Positions 17,353 through 24,506 of a stretch of 39,712 bases of DNA are shown piece by piece. Source of the stretch: Deferrisomatales bacterium (GTDB lineage: Bacteria; Desulfobacterota; Deferrisomatia; Deferrisomatales; Deferrisomataceae). Within the stretch, counting starts at the first letter, position 1. The number at the start of each line of letters is the position of its first letter. Below the pieces are notes generated by a model. The model searched no databases. It was not told where the DNA came from and was given only the letters and a program-made list of their open reading frames with translations. Location: assembly GCA_024277875.1 (NCBI GenBank), contig JAJRUI010000046.1:1-39712 (forward strand), in the 5' to 3' direction. Made by a program: the position numbers and the translations under genes.

Positions 17353-18288
17353 CTAGCCGCCGCCGGCCTTGAGGTGGCGCAGGGCGTCCATGCCGGCCAC
17401 GGCTCCGTCCCCCACCGCCGTGGCCACCTGGTGGAAATGGTGGCGGCGCACGTCGCCCACCGCGTAGACCCCGGGCACCGAGGTCTCGCACCGCTCGTCC
17501 ACCCGGACGTAGCCGTCGTCGTCCAGGTCCACCACCTCCTGCAGGAACTCGGTGCCCGGCCGCTTCTTGCCCGCGAAGATGAACACGCCGTCCACGGACA
17601 GCTCGGACGTGGTGCCGTCCGCCCGGTGCTCGACCCGCAGGCCGGTGACCCCCTGTTCGTCGCCCAGCACCGCCACGGGGCGCGCCCGGGGAACCACCTC
17701 CACGTTCGGGTGGGAGAGCAACTCGTGGCGCAGGTCAGTGGTTGGCTTCAATTCGGACGCCGAGGTGACGAGGTACAGCGGGTTGGCGAACCGGGACAGG
17801 AAGTGGGCTTCCTCGATCGCCCAGTCACTCGAGCCCACCAGGGCCACCGGCCGCTGGCGGTACAGGGCGCCGTCGCAGGTGGCACAGTAGGACACGCCGC
17901 GGCCCAGGTACTCCTCCTCGCCCGGGACCCCCAGGCGTTGGAGCAGGCCTGTGGCCACGATCACCACCCGGGCATGGAACGGGAACCCCGTCACCCGCAC
18001 CTCCTTGCGCTCTCCGTCCACGGCCAGGCCGTCCACCCGGCCGAACTGGATGTCCAGGCCGAACCGGCGGGCCTGTTTCTCGAACAGGTCGATCAACTCG
18101 CGGCCGGTGATCCCGTCGGGAAACCCGGGATAGTTCTCCACGTGCTGGCTCTGGGCGATCTGGCCGCCCAGTACCCCGGCCTCGACCAGCAGGACCTTCC
18201 GGTGGGCCCGGGCCAGGTACATGCCGGCGGTGATCCCGGCCGGCCCCCCGCCGATCACGATCGCGTCGTAACTGGTTTCGTCGGACAT
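17353..18288 (-). CDS. trxB: Thioredoxin reductase-like flavoprotein lacking the usual NADPH motif
   Basis: A 311-residue FAD protein of the thioredoxin-reductase family. FAD-binding GGGPAGITAGMYLARA is near residue 13, followed by GGQIAQSQHVENYPGF. The redox centre is CATC (about 136-139) and the C-terminal FAD motif is GVYAVGDVRR. The second nucleotide site departs from NADPH enzymes: the expected GGGxSAxEEA is VGSSDWAIEEA, and the HRR motif that grips the NADPH phosphate is replaced by TSASELK. It may use NADH, ferredoxin or another donor (inference). ATG at 18288 has GGAG ahead. Its start overlaps the end of the Cys-rich gene by 34 bases. No thioredoxin gene lies nearby. Confidence 0.78.
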   Translation of the reverse strand: MSDETSYDAIVIGGGPAGITAGMYLARAHRKVLLVEAGVLGGQIAQSQHVENYPGFPDGITGRELIDLFEKQARRFGLDIQFGRVDGLAVDGERKEVRVTGFPFHARVVIVATGLLQRLGVPGEEEYLGRGVSYCATCDGALYRQRPVALVGSSDWAIEEAHFLSRFANPLYLVTSASELKPTTDLRHELLSHPNVEVVPRARPVAVLGDEQGVTGLRVEHRADGTTSELSVDGVFIFAGKKRPGTEFLQEVVDLDDDGYVRVDERCETSVPGVYAVGDVRRHHFHQVATAVGDGAVAGMDALRHLKAGGG

Positions 18289-19013
18289 CGGAGCAACTCC
18301 TGGGGGTCGGGCGAGGGGCGGGACGGACGGCCCCGGCCGCCGACATCGGCGGCCAGCCACCCCCGGCACAGGTGTTCGGGGTCGGGAAACCGGCGTGCGA
18401 GGGCCTGATCGAGACGGGCGAGCCGGTGCTCCAGGGCTGCCACCTCGGCCTCGGCTTCGGGGGCGGGCGCGAACGCCACCGCCCGCAGCACGGCCCGGCT
18501 CCCGGCGAAATCGTCGGTGTCCGGGCCGGCGTCGGGGAGGCCCGACGCCGCTTCCAGCGCCTGGCGTACCGGCCCGCACAGGAACGTGAGGCACAGCGGG
18601 GCTTTCAGCTCCCCCAGTCCGCACCCGCCGGGGCCCAGGAACCGGCAACCCCGGCCGCGTACGTTCCGGCCGGTGGCGCGTTCCCGCAGCACGTACTCCC
18701 CGGCTTCCCCGGGTGGCCCGGCGCGGCCCCGGCGGATCGCCCGGGCCAGGGGTTCGGGGAACCGGCCCGCCTCCCCGTCCCCCGGCACCCACAGGTTGTC
18801 GGCCACGCCGGCCTGGCAGCACCCGGGGAACACGCCGTCCACCAGGTCCACGTCGGTCGCAGGTTCGTCCGGGAGGGCGTTGCGCAGCACCGCGAGGCAC
18901 CGGCGGCAGAACGGCCCGGTCCACCGCCCGAAGAACCCGTCCAGGGCCCGTCCGGCCCGCCGGTACAGCGCCAGGCGGGCCGGTGTCCCGGCCGCCTCCA
19001 CCCGCTCCGCCAC
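18255..19013 (-). CDS. Cysteine-rich protein of unknown function
   Basis: A 252-residue protein that I cannot assign to a named family. It has clustered cysteines: FCRRCLAVL (about 36-39), PGCCQAG (about 64-65), GCRFLGPGGC (about 122-131) and APLCLTFLCGP (about 139-144). The later pair resembles the YkgJ-type zinc or iron cluster pattern (GC..L....C...RP..C..Y.C), which I offer only as a resemblance. There is no signal peptide or membrane helix. The GTG at 19013 has a poor ribosome-binding site and lies 12 bases after the lipoprotein stop. The 3' end overlaps trxB by 34 bases in another frame. Confidence 0.6.
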   Translation of the reverse strand: MAERVEAAGTPARLALYRRAGRALDGFFGRWTGPFCRRCLAVLRNALPDEPATDVDLVDGVFPGCCQAGVADNLWVPGDGEAGRFPEPLARAIRRGRAGPPGEAGEYVLRERATGRNVRGRGCRFLGPGGCGLGELKAPLCLTFLCGPVRQALEAASGLPDAGPDTDDFAGSRAVLRAVAFAPAPEAEAEVAALEHRLARLDQALARRFPDPEHLCRGWLAADVGGRGRPSRPSPDPQELLRCPTKPVTTRS

Positions 19014-19025
19014 GGGCGTTCCGGC

Positions 19026-19634
19026 CTACGGCACCGCCTGGCGGAACACCGAGCTGTTGGCCAGTGCCCGGAACGTGTCGGCCAGCGCCTCCCGGAACGC
19101 CTCTTCCACCCGGCTCGCGGTGTTGGTGGGCGCCTTGACCTGGGACTGGCTCTCCAGCTTGACCCGGCCCAGTTCCTCTCCCGCGGCCGTGTACAGGATC
19201 GCGGTGTACGCGACGGTCACCGTGATCTCGTCCCACACGGAACCCGGGGTCTCTTCCAGGGAGAACGCGAGCACCTCCAGATCGATCAGGACCCGGGCCT
19301 TGGCCTCGGACGACGCCTCCAGCCCGCGGTGGAGCAGGTACCGGCGCAGTTCGGCGGCCAGGTAATCCTGGGGTTCCTGGTCCAGGAACGCCTCCTGGGG
19401 CTTCTTCTCGAACCGGGTGTACAGCGTTCCCAGTTTCTGCCCCTTGAACTCGGGCGTCCGGGCGTCCCGGGAGGCCCGCACCCACACCGACCACGCGCTC
19501 GGCCCGGTGGCCCGCTCCAGTTTCTCGCCCACGGGGATCGGTCCGGGGGACAGCACCACCGCCTTCGGGGCGCACCCGGCGGCCAGCACGGCCAGCAGCG
19601 AAACGGCGAACAGTGCGTGAACCCGGTGCCGCAT
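19026..19634 (-). CDS. Lipoprotein, YajG-like
   Basis: A 202-residue lipoprotein with signal peptide MRHRVHALFAVSLLAVLAAGC; the lipobox LAAGC gives the lipidated Cys at 21. The rest is soluble and predicted to be periplasmic. The pattern of a short beta-rich start, AAELRRYLLHRGLEAS, then a beta segment and a long C-terminal helix VEEAFREALADTFRALANSS recalls YajG-family lipoproteins, whose function is not established. ATG at 19634 is preceded by GGAGG with 8-base spacing; an upstream ATG (19649) would add five residues without a better site. It is the first gene of the minus-strand run and lies divergent to the metallopeptidase. Confidence 0.65.
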   Translation of the reverse strand: MRHRVHALFAVSLLAVLAAGCAPKAVVLSPGPIPVGEKLERATGPSAWSVWVRASRDARTPEFKGQKLGTLYTRFEKKPQEAFLDQEPQDYLAAELRRYLLHRGLEASSEAKARVLIDLEVLAFSLEETPGSVWDEITVTVAYTAILYTAAGEELGRVKLESQSQVKAPTNTASRVEEAFREALADTFRALANSSVFRQAVP

Positions 19635-19723
19635 GCTCGTGTCCTCCATCGGTCGGAGATGGACGGGAAGGTTCCGCATCCTACCGCACGCCACCCGGGA
19701 AGGAAAGGGATCCGCCCCGCTGG

Positions 19724-19752
19724 TTGACCCCTGGCTGGCGCGTCCCTATGCT
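19724..19752 (+). promoter_or_regulatory. Sigma-70-type promoter of the metallopeptidase gene
   Basis: TTGACC (19724-19729), a 17-base spacer and TATGCT (19747-19752), with predicted start near 19759, 30 bases ahead of the GTG at 19789. Both boxes are good for a genome of this composition. Confidence 0.6.
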
Positions 19753-19788
19753 GCCCGGAGGAACCGGGGGGAGACCGGAGGAGGCGGG

Positions 19789-20178
19789 GTGGACCGGGAA
19801 CGATTTCACCGTCTGGCCGAGGCCGCGTTCCGGGCGCTGCCCGCGGTGCTGCTGGACCGCGCGGACAACGTGGTCGTGTGGATCGAAGACCGCCCGGACC
19901 CGGAACTCTTGGCCGAACTGGGCCTCGACCACCCGGACGACCTCCTCGGGCTGTACGACGGGCTGCCCCTGGCCGAACGAGGGGTCGATACCCACGGTGT
20001 CCTGCCCGACCGGGTGGTGCTCTACCAGCGGCCGATCGAGCGCTACGCCCGGGACGAAGCGGTGCCCGTGGCCGACGTCATCTGGGACACCCTGGTCCAC
20101 GAGCTGGGCCACCACCTGGGGTTCGACGACGACCAACTCGAGCGCCTGGAGCGGGGAGAGGGGCCTCCGGCCGGGTGA
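19789..20178 (+). CDS. Small zincin-like metallopeptidase
   Basis: A 129-residue protein of the short bacterial metallopeptidase family related to DUF1025. The zinc motif HELGHHLGFDD is near residues 104-114, with HExxH and a downstream Asp, and it is preceded by the family block VVLYQRPIERYARDE. It has no signal peptide and is probably cytoplasmic. The substrate is unknown. The start GTG at 19789 has GGAGG seven bases ahead. It has its own promoter (19724-19752) and a terminator (20225-20253), so it seems monocistronic. Confidence 0.8.
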   Translation: MDRERFHRLAEAAFRALPAVLLDRADNVVVWIEDRPDPELLAELGLDHPDDLLGLYDGLPLAERGVDTHGVLPDRVVLYQRPIERYARDEAVPVADVIWDTLVHELGHHLGFDDDQLERLERGEGPPAG

Positions 20179-20220
20179 CCCCGGCCGGGTCAAATTTCAC
20201 CACCGGCACGGTGACCCTTT

Positions 20221-20234
20221 ATCGAACGGCCGGT
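20221..20234. promoter_or_regulatory. Candidate activator site upstream of the activase promoter
   Basis: ATCGAACGGCCGGT matches 11 of 14 positions of the palindrome ACCGAACGATCGGT found upstream of bamB, and the bases before it are also alike (GACCCTTT versus GACCTTC). It lies 131 bases upstream of the -24 GG of the sigma-54 site, close to the spacing at bamB. It overlaps the terminator hairpin, which weakens the case. Confidence 0.35.
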
Positions 20235-20253
20235 CCGCAGGGGCCGGCCGTTT
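20226..20253 (+). terminator. Rho-independent terminator of the metallopeptidase gene
   Basis: ACGGCCGG (20226-20233) pairs with CCGGCCGT (20244-20251) around a 10-base loop and runs into TTTCT, 47 bases after the stop codon. Confidence 0.7.
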
Positions 20254-20364
20254 CTGCCGGCCCCCGGCGCTGCCTCGCGCCGGCCCGGGGGTTTTCCCCG
20301 CTGTTACTGGCGCCGGCCCCTCGGGGCCCTGCTGCGGCCGGAGTTCACGCCGGGCGCGAGGGCG

Positions 20365-20380
20365 TGGCATGTTCCTTGCC
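20365..20380 (+). promoter_or_regulatory. Sigma-54 (RpoN) type promoter of the activase operon
   Basis: TGGCATGTTCCTTGCC matches the -24/-12 consensus TGGCAYRNNNNTTGCW at all fixed positions except the last base. GG and GC are spaced correctly (20366 and 20378). Predicted start is near 20391, leaving a leader of about 187 bases before the ATG at 20578. Confidence 0.6.
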
Positions 20381-20577
20381 GTGGTGACCCTGTTGGCAAG
20401 CCCCAGGCCCCGGGACTGCGATGCTGTGGCGCAGTGTCAGCGGAACGCCAGGAGCTGAAAAAGAGGTTTCCGGCCTTCAAGCCCCCCAGCTTCCTGGCTA
20501 CCCAGCGTCTTGGCGAAAGCTCCCGGGAAGCCGTTCCGGGCCCGGGCGGGCGCGGGGAACCAGTGGAGGTCGTCCTG

Positions 20578-21357
20578 ATGGTCACGGCGGGCATCGACGC
20601 GGGCAACAAGAACATCAGGGTCGTGATCCTCCGGGACGGGGAGCTGGTCGCCCGGGCAGCCGGGACCGGCGGGTTCGAGCAGTGCGCGGTGGCCCGGCAG
20701 CTCCTGGACCGGGCCTTGGCGCAGGCCGGGTTCGACCGCGGCGCCGTCGCCCATGTCACCGCCACCGGCGCGGGCCGTGGCGTGGTGGCGTTCGCCGACA
20801 GCCGGTTGACCGACGTCACCGCGGCCGCCCGGGGGGGGAACCACCTGTTCCCGGGCGCCACCACGATCGTGGACGTTGGGGCCGAGGAGAGCCGGGCCGT
20901 CAAGACCGACGGCCGGGGACGGGTGCTGGACTCGGCGGTGAACGAGAAGTGCGCGGCCGGGTCGGGGGGGTTCACCGAGTCCATGGCCCGGGCCCTGGGC
21001 ATGAGCCTCCGGGAGTTCGCGACCCGGAGCCTGGAGAGCACGGCCCGGATCCCGATGAACGCCCAGTGCACCGTGTTCGCCGAGAGCGAGGTGGTGAGCC
21101 TCATCCACCAGGGGGTGGACCCGAAGGACATCGCCCGCGCCGTCCACGATGCGATCGCGAGCCGGGTGGCGTCGCTGGTGCGGCGGGTCAAGGTGGAGGG
21201 CGACGTGGTCGTGCTGGGCGGGCTGGCCCACAACGCAGGGTTCGTGCGTTGCCTCGGGGAGAACCTAGAGGTGGACGCCCTGCGCGTGCCCGAACACCCG
21301 GAGTACGCCGCCGCCCTGGGCGCGGCCTTGGTCGCGGCCGGCCGGGTTTCGGGGTGA
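20578..21357 (+). CDS. BcrA/BcrD-BzdP-like ATPase (acyl-CoA dehydratase/reductase activase)
   Basis: A 259-residue member of the ASKHA-fold activase family that includes HgdC, BcrA/BcrD, BadF/BadG and BzdP/BzdQ. These homodimers or heterodimers hold one [4Fe-4S] cluster and use ATP to push low-potential electrons into a partner enzyme. Seen: the phosphate loop GIDAGNKNIRVVIL (about 5-18), TATGAGRGV (about 60-68), cluster cysteines in NEKCAAGSGG (about 125) and MNAQCTVFAES (about 164), and VVLGGLAHNAG (about 214-224). ATG at 20578 has GGAGG eight bases ahead. It is first in an operon with a second activase 43 bases downstream. The partner reductase or dehydratase is not in this window. Confidence 0.82.
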   Translation: MVTAGIDAGNKNIRVVILRDGELVARAAGTGGFEQCAVARQLLDRALAQAGFDRGAVAHVTATGAGRGVVAFADSRLTDVTAAARGGNHLFPGATTIVDVGAEESRAVKTDGRGRVLDSAVNEKCAAGSGGFTESMARALGMSLREFATRSLESTARIPMNAQCTVFAESEVVSLIHQGVDPKDIARAVHDAIASRVASLVRRVKVEGDVVVLGGLAHNAGFVRCLGENLEVDALRVPEHPEYAAALGAALVAAGRVSG

Positions 21358-21400
21358 TCCCTGCAAGCCCCTGGCCGGCGGGGCGAGAGGAGCCGCAGCC

Positions 21401-22288
21401 ATGAGCGTGGCCGGACGGGAGTTCTGGCGCTGGTCCGAGGGGTCGTGGGTCGACCCGGACAAGGACTGGCGCCGTGCCGAGGTTGTCACGATGGGGGTGG
21501 ACGTGGGCAGCGTCAGCTCGGAGGCGGTGGCGTGCCTGGACGGCGAACTGTACGCGTACAACACCGTCCGCACGGGTGCCAGTTCCCCCGACTCGGCCCG
21601 GGCAGCGGCCAGGGGCGTGTTCGAGAAGACCGGCCTGTCCGCGGAAGACGTGCGCTTCACCGTGGGCACCGGGTACGGCCGGGTGAACATTCCGTTCGCC
21701 GACAAGGCGATCACCGAGATCGCGTGCCACGGCCGGGGGGCCAACTATCTGGGCGGCCCGGCCGTGCGCACGATCCTGGACATGGGGGGGCAGGACTGCA
21801 AGGTGATCCACGTGGACGCCGGGGGCAAGGTCACCAACTTCCTGATGAACGACAAGTGCGCGGCCGGTACCGGGCGGGGCATGGAGGTGATCGCAGACCT
21901 CCTGGAGGTGCCGATCGAGGAGTTGGGCCCCCGGTCGCTGGACATCGACGAGGAACCCCCGGCCGTTTCGGACGTTTGCGTGGTGTTCGCCAAGAGCGAG
22001 GCCATGGCCCGCCTCAAAGGGGGGTGGAGCAAGAACAAGGTGATCGCGGCGTACTGCCGGGCCATGGCCGAGCGGGTGTCGACCCTGATCGGGCGGATCG
22101 GCGTGGAGCCCGAGTTCTTCATCACCGGCGGCATCTCCAAAAACGTGGGCGTGGTGAAACGGATCGAGCGGATCCTGGGCGTGGGCGCCCGGCAAAGCGC
22201 GGTCGACACCCAGATCGCGGGCGCCCTGGGCGCCGCCCTGTTCGCCCACACCCTGTATCTGAAGGGGCGGAAAGGGGCGGGGCCGTGA
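21401..22288 (+). CDS. BcrD/BzdQ-like ATPase (benzoyl-CoA reductase-type activase)
   Basis: A 295-residue activase paralogous to its upstream neighbour. An N-terminal extension of about 27 residues (with EFWRWSEGSW) precedes the core, as in BzdQ-type subunits of Azoarcus benzoyl-CoA reductase. Core motifs: TMGVDVGSVSSEAV (about 30-43), VGTGYGRVNI (about 88), LDMGGQDCKVI (about 126), cluster cysteines in NDKCAAGTGRG (about 152) and SDVCVVFAKSE (about 193), and ITGGISKNVGVV (about 242). ATG at 21401 has GAGGAG upstream. Its stop overlaps the GTG of the ferredoxin gene. With the upstream gene it would form the heterodimeric ATP-driven electron activator of a class I type reductase, or of a related dehydratase. 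Confidence 0.82.
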   Translation: MSVAGREFWRWSEGSWVDPDKDWRRAEVVTMGVDVGSVSSEAVACLDGELYAYNTVRTGASSPDSARAAARGVFEKTGLSAEDVRFTVGTGYGRVNIPFADKAITEIACHGRGANYLGGPAVRTILDMGGQDCKVIHVDAGGKVTNFLMNDKCAAGTGRGMEVIADLLEVPIEELGPRSLDIDEEPPAVSDVCVVFAKSEAMARLKGGWSKNKVIAAYCRAMAERVSTLIGRIGVEPEFFITGGISKNVGVVKRIERILGVGARQSAVDTQIAGALGAALFAHTLYLKGRKGAGP

Positions 22289-22566
22289 TCGCCCACCACG
22301 GGTACGAGGACGCCGAGGGCGCGTTCTACATCGTGATCGATACCGGCCCGTGTGCCGGGTGTGCGGACAGGCCGTGCGTGCCGGCGTGCCCCAGGGCCGT
22401 GTTCGTCGTGGAGGAGGATCCCTACGGCGACCCGGTGGTGGCCGTGGACGGCGCTCGGCGCCGGACGCTCCGGGACGCGTGTGCCGCGTGCAAGCCCAAC
22501 CGGGACCGGCCGCCCCTGCCGTGCGTCGCAGCCTGCCCCGGCGGCGCGATCCGCCACACCTGGTGA
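22285..22566 (+). CDS. 2[4Fe-4S] ferredoxin-like protein
   Basis: A 93-residue iron-sulfur protein with two four-cysteine sets: CAGCADRPCVPACP (about 25-37), and a second set from CAACKPNRD to CVAACP (about 68-84). Both end in the Cys-Pro typical of [4Fe-4S] ferredoxins, though the spacing between the second and third Cys is longer than usual (four and eight residues). The GTG start at 22285 overlaps the stop of the activase gene (GTGA), so it is translationally coupled to it. It is a good candidate electron donor to the activases, as ferredoxin is for BcrABCD/Bzd enzymes; that link is inference from position. Confidence 0.75.
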   Translation: MIAHHGYEDAEGAFYIVIDTGPCAGCADRPCVPACPRAVFVVEEDPYGDPVVAVDGARRRTLRDACAACKPNRDRPPLPCVAACPGGAIRHTW

Positions 22567-22591
22567 CGGGGCCAAGGGGATGGGCCCCGGC

Positions 22592-22855
22592 ATGAGCGAC
22601 GCGTTCGAACCCGCCCGGCTCGAGGCCGAGGGCTGGATCCGCCGGAACGTGGCGTGCCAGCCGCGCCTCGGCGAGGCCGTGGATCTGTACCGGTCCCTGG
22701 GGATGGAGGTGCTGCTGGTGCCCGTGTCGGCCCGCAGCGGGGCTGGCGGGTCGGAGGGGGCGTGCACCGTCTGTTTTTCGGCCGACGACGACCCGGACCG
22801 GTACCGGGTGATCTACACCCGGCCCGCCAGGACCGGCCAGGAGGACGACCCATGA
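22592..22855 (+). CDS. Small CxxC protein of unknown function
   Basis: An 87-residue protein that I cannot name. It begins MSDAFEPARLEAEGWIRRNV, contains EAVDLYRSLGMEVLLVPV, then ACTVCF with a CxxC pair (about 58-61), and ends in YRVIYTRPAR. The pattern suggests a small alpha/beta domain with a metal- or redox-active Cys pair. I chose ATG at 22592; ATG at 22580 is possible but abuts its only purine-rich sequence. Its stop overlaps the ATG of the GNAT gene (ATGA). Placement between a ferredoxin and an acetyltransferase in the activase operon hints at a role in the same pathway. Confidence 0.6.
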   Translation: MSDAFEPARLEAEGWIRRNVACQPRLGEAVDLYRSLGMEVLLVPVSARSGAGGSEGACTVCFSADDDPDRYRVIYTRPARTGQEDDP

Positions 22856-23301
22856 GCCTGGACATCACGATCCGGCTACTCCGAACCGCGGATATCGACG
22901 CGGTGGTGGCCATCGACGAGAAGCTCACGGGAACGGCCCGCCCCGAGTACTACCGCCACAAACTGGTCGTCGCCGCGGCCCACGACGTCCAGATCAACGC
23001 GTCCCTGGTGGCCGAGGCCGACGGCCGGGTGGTCGGCTTTCTGATGGGCACCCTCTTCTTCGGCGAGTTCGGCATTCCGGAGACGTCGGCCGTGGTGGAC
23101 ACGCTGGCCGTGGACCCCGATTGCCAGGACCGGGGCGTGGGCAGCGCCCTGGTGGACCAGTTCCGCACCAACATGCGCGCGGCCAATGTGGAGCGGATCT
23201 ACACCCTGGTGGACTGGAACGACTTCGGACTGCTGAAGTTCTTCGGGCACATGGGGTTCGGGCCGAGCCACCGGCTGAGCCTCGAGTGCCCGGTGGGCTG
23301 A
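22852..23301 (+). CDS. GNAT family N-acetyltransferase
   Basis: A 149-residue single-domain acetyltransferase of the GNAT fold, probably cytoplasmic. The acetyl-CoA motif A is seen as VDTLAVDPDCQDRGVGSALV (about 83-102), with the R/Q-x-x-G-x-G/A pyrophosphate loop as QDRGVGSA, and the C-terminal block LKFFGHMGFGPSHRLSLE follows. The substrate is unknown; it could be an amine, a protein N-terminus or a lysine. It is the last gene of the activase operon, overlapping the gene before it by four bases, with AGGAGG upstream. Control of CoA-thioester enzymes by acetylation would fit but is speculation. Confidence 0.8.
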   Translation: MSLDITIRLLRTADIDAVVAIDEKLTGTARPEYYRHKLVVAAAHDVQINASLVAEADGRVVGFLMGTLFFGEFGIPETSAVVDTLAVDPDCQDRGVGSALVDQFRTNMRAANVERIYTLVDWNDFGLLKFFGHMGFGPSHRLSLECPVG

Positions 23302-23638
23302 CCTTGGAAGCCTCCCCCGGGCCCTGCAGGGCTCTACAACGGCGACAGTAACGTTGCCGGATTCCGGGGGGCGCAGCCGGTGGTGGGGCATGGGGTCTGC
23401 CTCCGGCCGGGCGCAAGTGCGGCACCCGATCGCCGCGCCTTGCGATGCCGCTGTTTGCCGGTCGGTCCGGGCCTCGACCTCGGAGCCCTTGGCGTCCGGA
23501 GACGATCCGGACGTTCGAACGGCGCGGCGAGTCGAGGGGCCGCACCCGGCGCTCCACCAGACCCCCACCCCGCACTACCCAAGGGGAAGGGCAAGGATCT
23601 GGCAATACTTTCGTTGGATTTGGTACTGGGAGGGGCTG
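23302..23638. other. 337-base region between the GNAT gene and fdhD, no gene seen
   Basis: Open frames here are GC-driven and have no family resemblance or ribosome-binding sites. I see no clear terminator, sigma-54 site or known riboswitch. A weak half-match to a -24/-12 element (TGGCAATACTTTCGTT, 23601-23616) lies just ahead of fdhD; its TTGC half is not conserved, so I do not call it. Confidence 0.4.
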
Positions 23639-24469
23639 ATGAAGCGGGACGAGGACGAGCGCGGTCCCCGGGACCCCGGGCCTGCCGGCGAGACCCGGAC
23701 CGTCCGCACGTGGGTGTACGACCGGGAAGGCGCAAGGGCCGAGGTCCTCCAGGAGGTCGCCGGCGAGCGCCCGGTCACCCTGTACCTGAACGGCCGGGAA
23801 CTGGTGACCCTGCTGTGCCTGGGACACCGGCTGGACGAACTGGCCGTGGGGTTCCTGCGTGGGGAGGGGTTCCTCCGGAACCGGGCGGACCTGGTGGGGG
23901 TCGAGGTGGACGCCGGGGCGGGCGCGGTGCGGGTCTCGACCGCGGGGGAGCCGAAACTCGCCAGCCGGCTGTGGGAGAAGCGCACGATCACCTCCGGGTG
24001 TGGCAAGGGGTCCGTGTTCCACTACGCGCTGGACGCGCTGATGGCCCGGCCGGTGGAGGGCGGGGTGCAGATCGCGCCGGCCCAGGTGCTCGAGCGGGTG
24101 ACCGACCTGAACCGTTCCAGCGTGGATCTCCGGCGCACCCACGGGGTGCACACCGCCGGCCTGGCCGCGCCGGACCGCATGCTCGTGGTCCGGGAGGACA
24201 TCGGGCGGCACAACGCGGTGGACATGATCGCCGGGCATTGCCTCCTGGGGGAGGTGGCCCTGGACGACAAACTGCTCGTCACCACCGGCCGCCTCACGTC
24301 CGAGATCGTGATCAAGTGTGCGAAGCTGGGGCTTTCGGCCCTGGTGAGCGTGCACGCCGCCACGGCCCTGGCCGTGGATCTGGCCCGGTCCCTGGGGATC
24401 ACCCTGGTGGGGTACGCGCGCAGGGGCCGGTTCACGGTGTACAGCGGGGACGATCGGATCCGTCCGTGA
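23639..24469 (+). CDS. fdhD: FdhD-type sulfurtransferase for Mo/W-bis-pterin enzymes
   Basis: A 276-residue FdhD protein. In E. coli FdhD carries sulfur from IscS to the Mo/W-bis-pterin cofactor of formate dehydrogenase. Family blocks are present: RPVTLYLNGRELVTLLC, HRLDELAVGFLRGEGFL, TSGCGKGS with the active Cys at 121, RTHGVHTAG, VVREDIGRHNAVDMIAG and TTGRLTSEIVIKCAKLG. The second Cys of the E. coli CxxC pair is not conserved (C121-G-K-G). ATG at 23639 has GGGAGGGG just ahead. No formate dehydrogenase is encoded nearby; the nearest tungsten enzyme is BamB, 241 bases downstream, behind its own promoter. Confidence 0.88.
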   Translation: MKRDEDERGPRDPGPAGETRTVRTWVYDREGARAEVLQEVAGERPVTLYLNGRELVTLLCLGHRLDELAVGFLRGEGFLRNRADLVGVEVDAGAGAVRVSTAGEPKLASRLWEKRTITSGCGKGSVFHYALDALMARPVEGGVQIAPAQVLERVTDLNRSSVDLRRTHGVHTAGLAAPDRMLVVREDIGRHNAVDMIAGHCLLGEVALDDKLLVTTGRLTSEIVIKCAKLGLSALVSVHAATALAVDLARSLGITLVGYARRGRFTVYSGDDRIRP

Positions 24470-24506
24470 GGGCAGGACCGGTTTCTCCGGTGCCAGGCAG
24501 ACCTTC

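Larger units (their letters stand above)
20179..20577. other. 399-base non-coding region before the activase operon
   Basis: No convincing gene lies here. It holds a terminator hairpin (20225-20253), a palindrome-like site (20221-20234), GC-rich inverted repeats around 20255-20345 and a sigma-54 type promoter (20365-20380). The stretch 20434-20577 is open in frame with the next gene from a GTG, but that GTG has no ribosome-binding site and the encoded residues lack family resemblance, so I treat it as leader. Confidence 0.55.

Noticed and set aside
20434-20577. An N-terminal extension of the first activase starting at GTG 20434
   Set aside because: There is no ribosome-binding site at 20434, while ATG 20578 has GGAGG at ideal spacing and coincides with the start of family homology.
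23302-23638. A molybdenum/tungsten cofactor riboswitch ahead of fdhD
   Set aside because: I could not recognise the conserved core of the Moco/Tuco aptamer; only generic GC-rich inverted repeats are seen. A covariance-model search would settle it.
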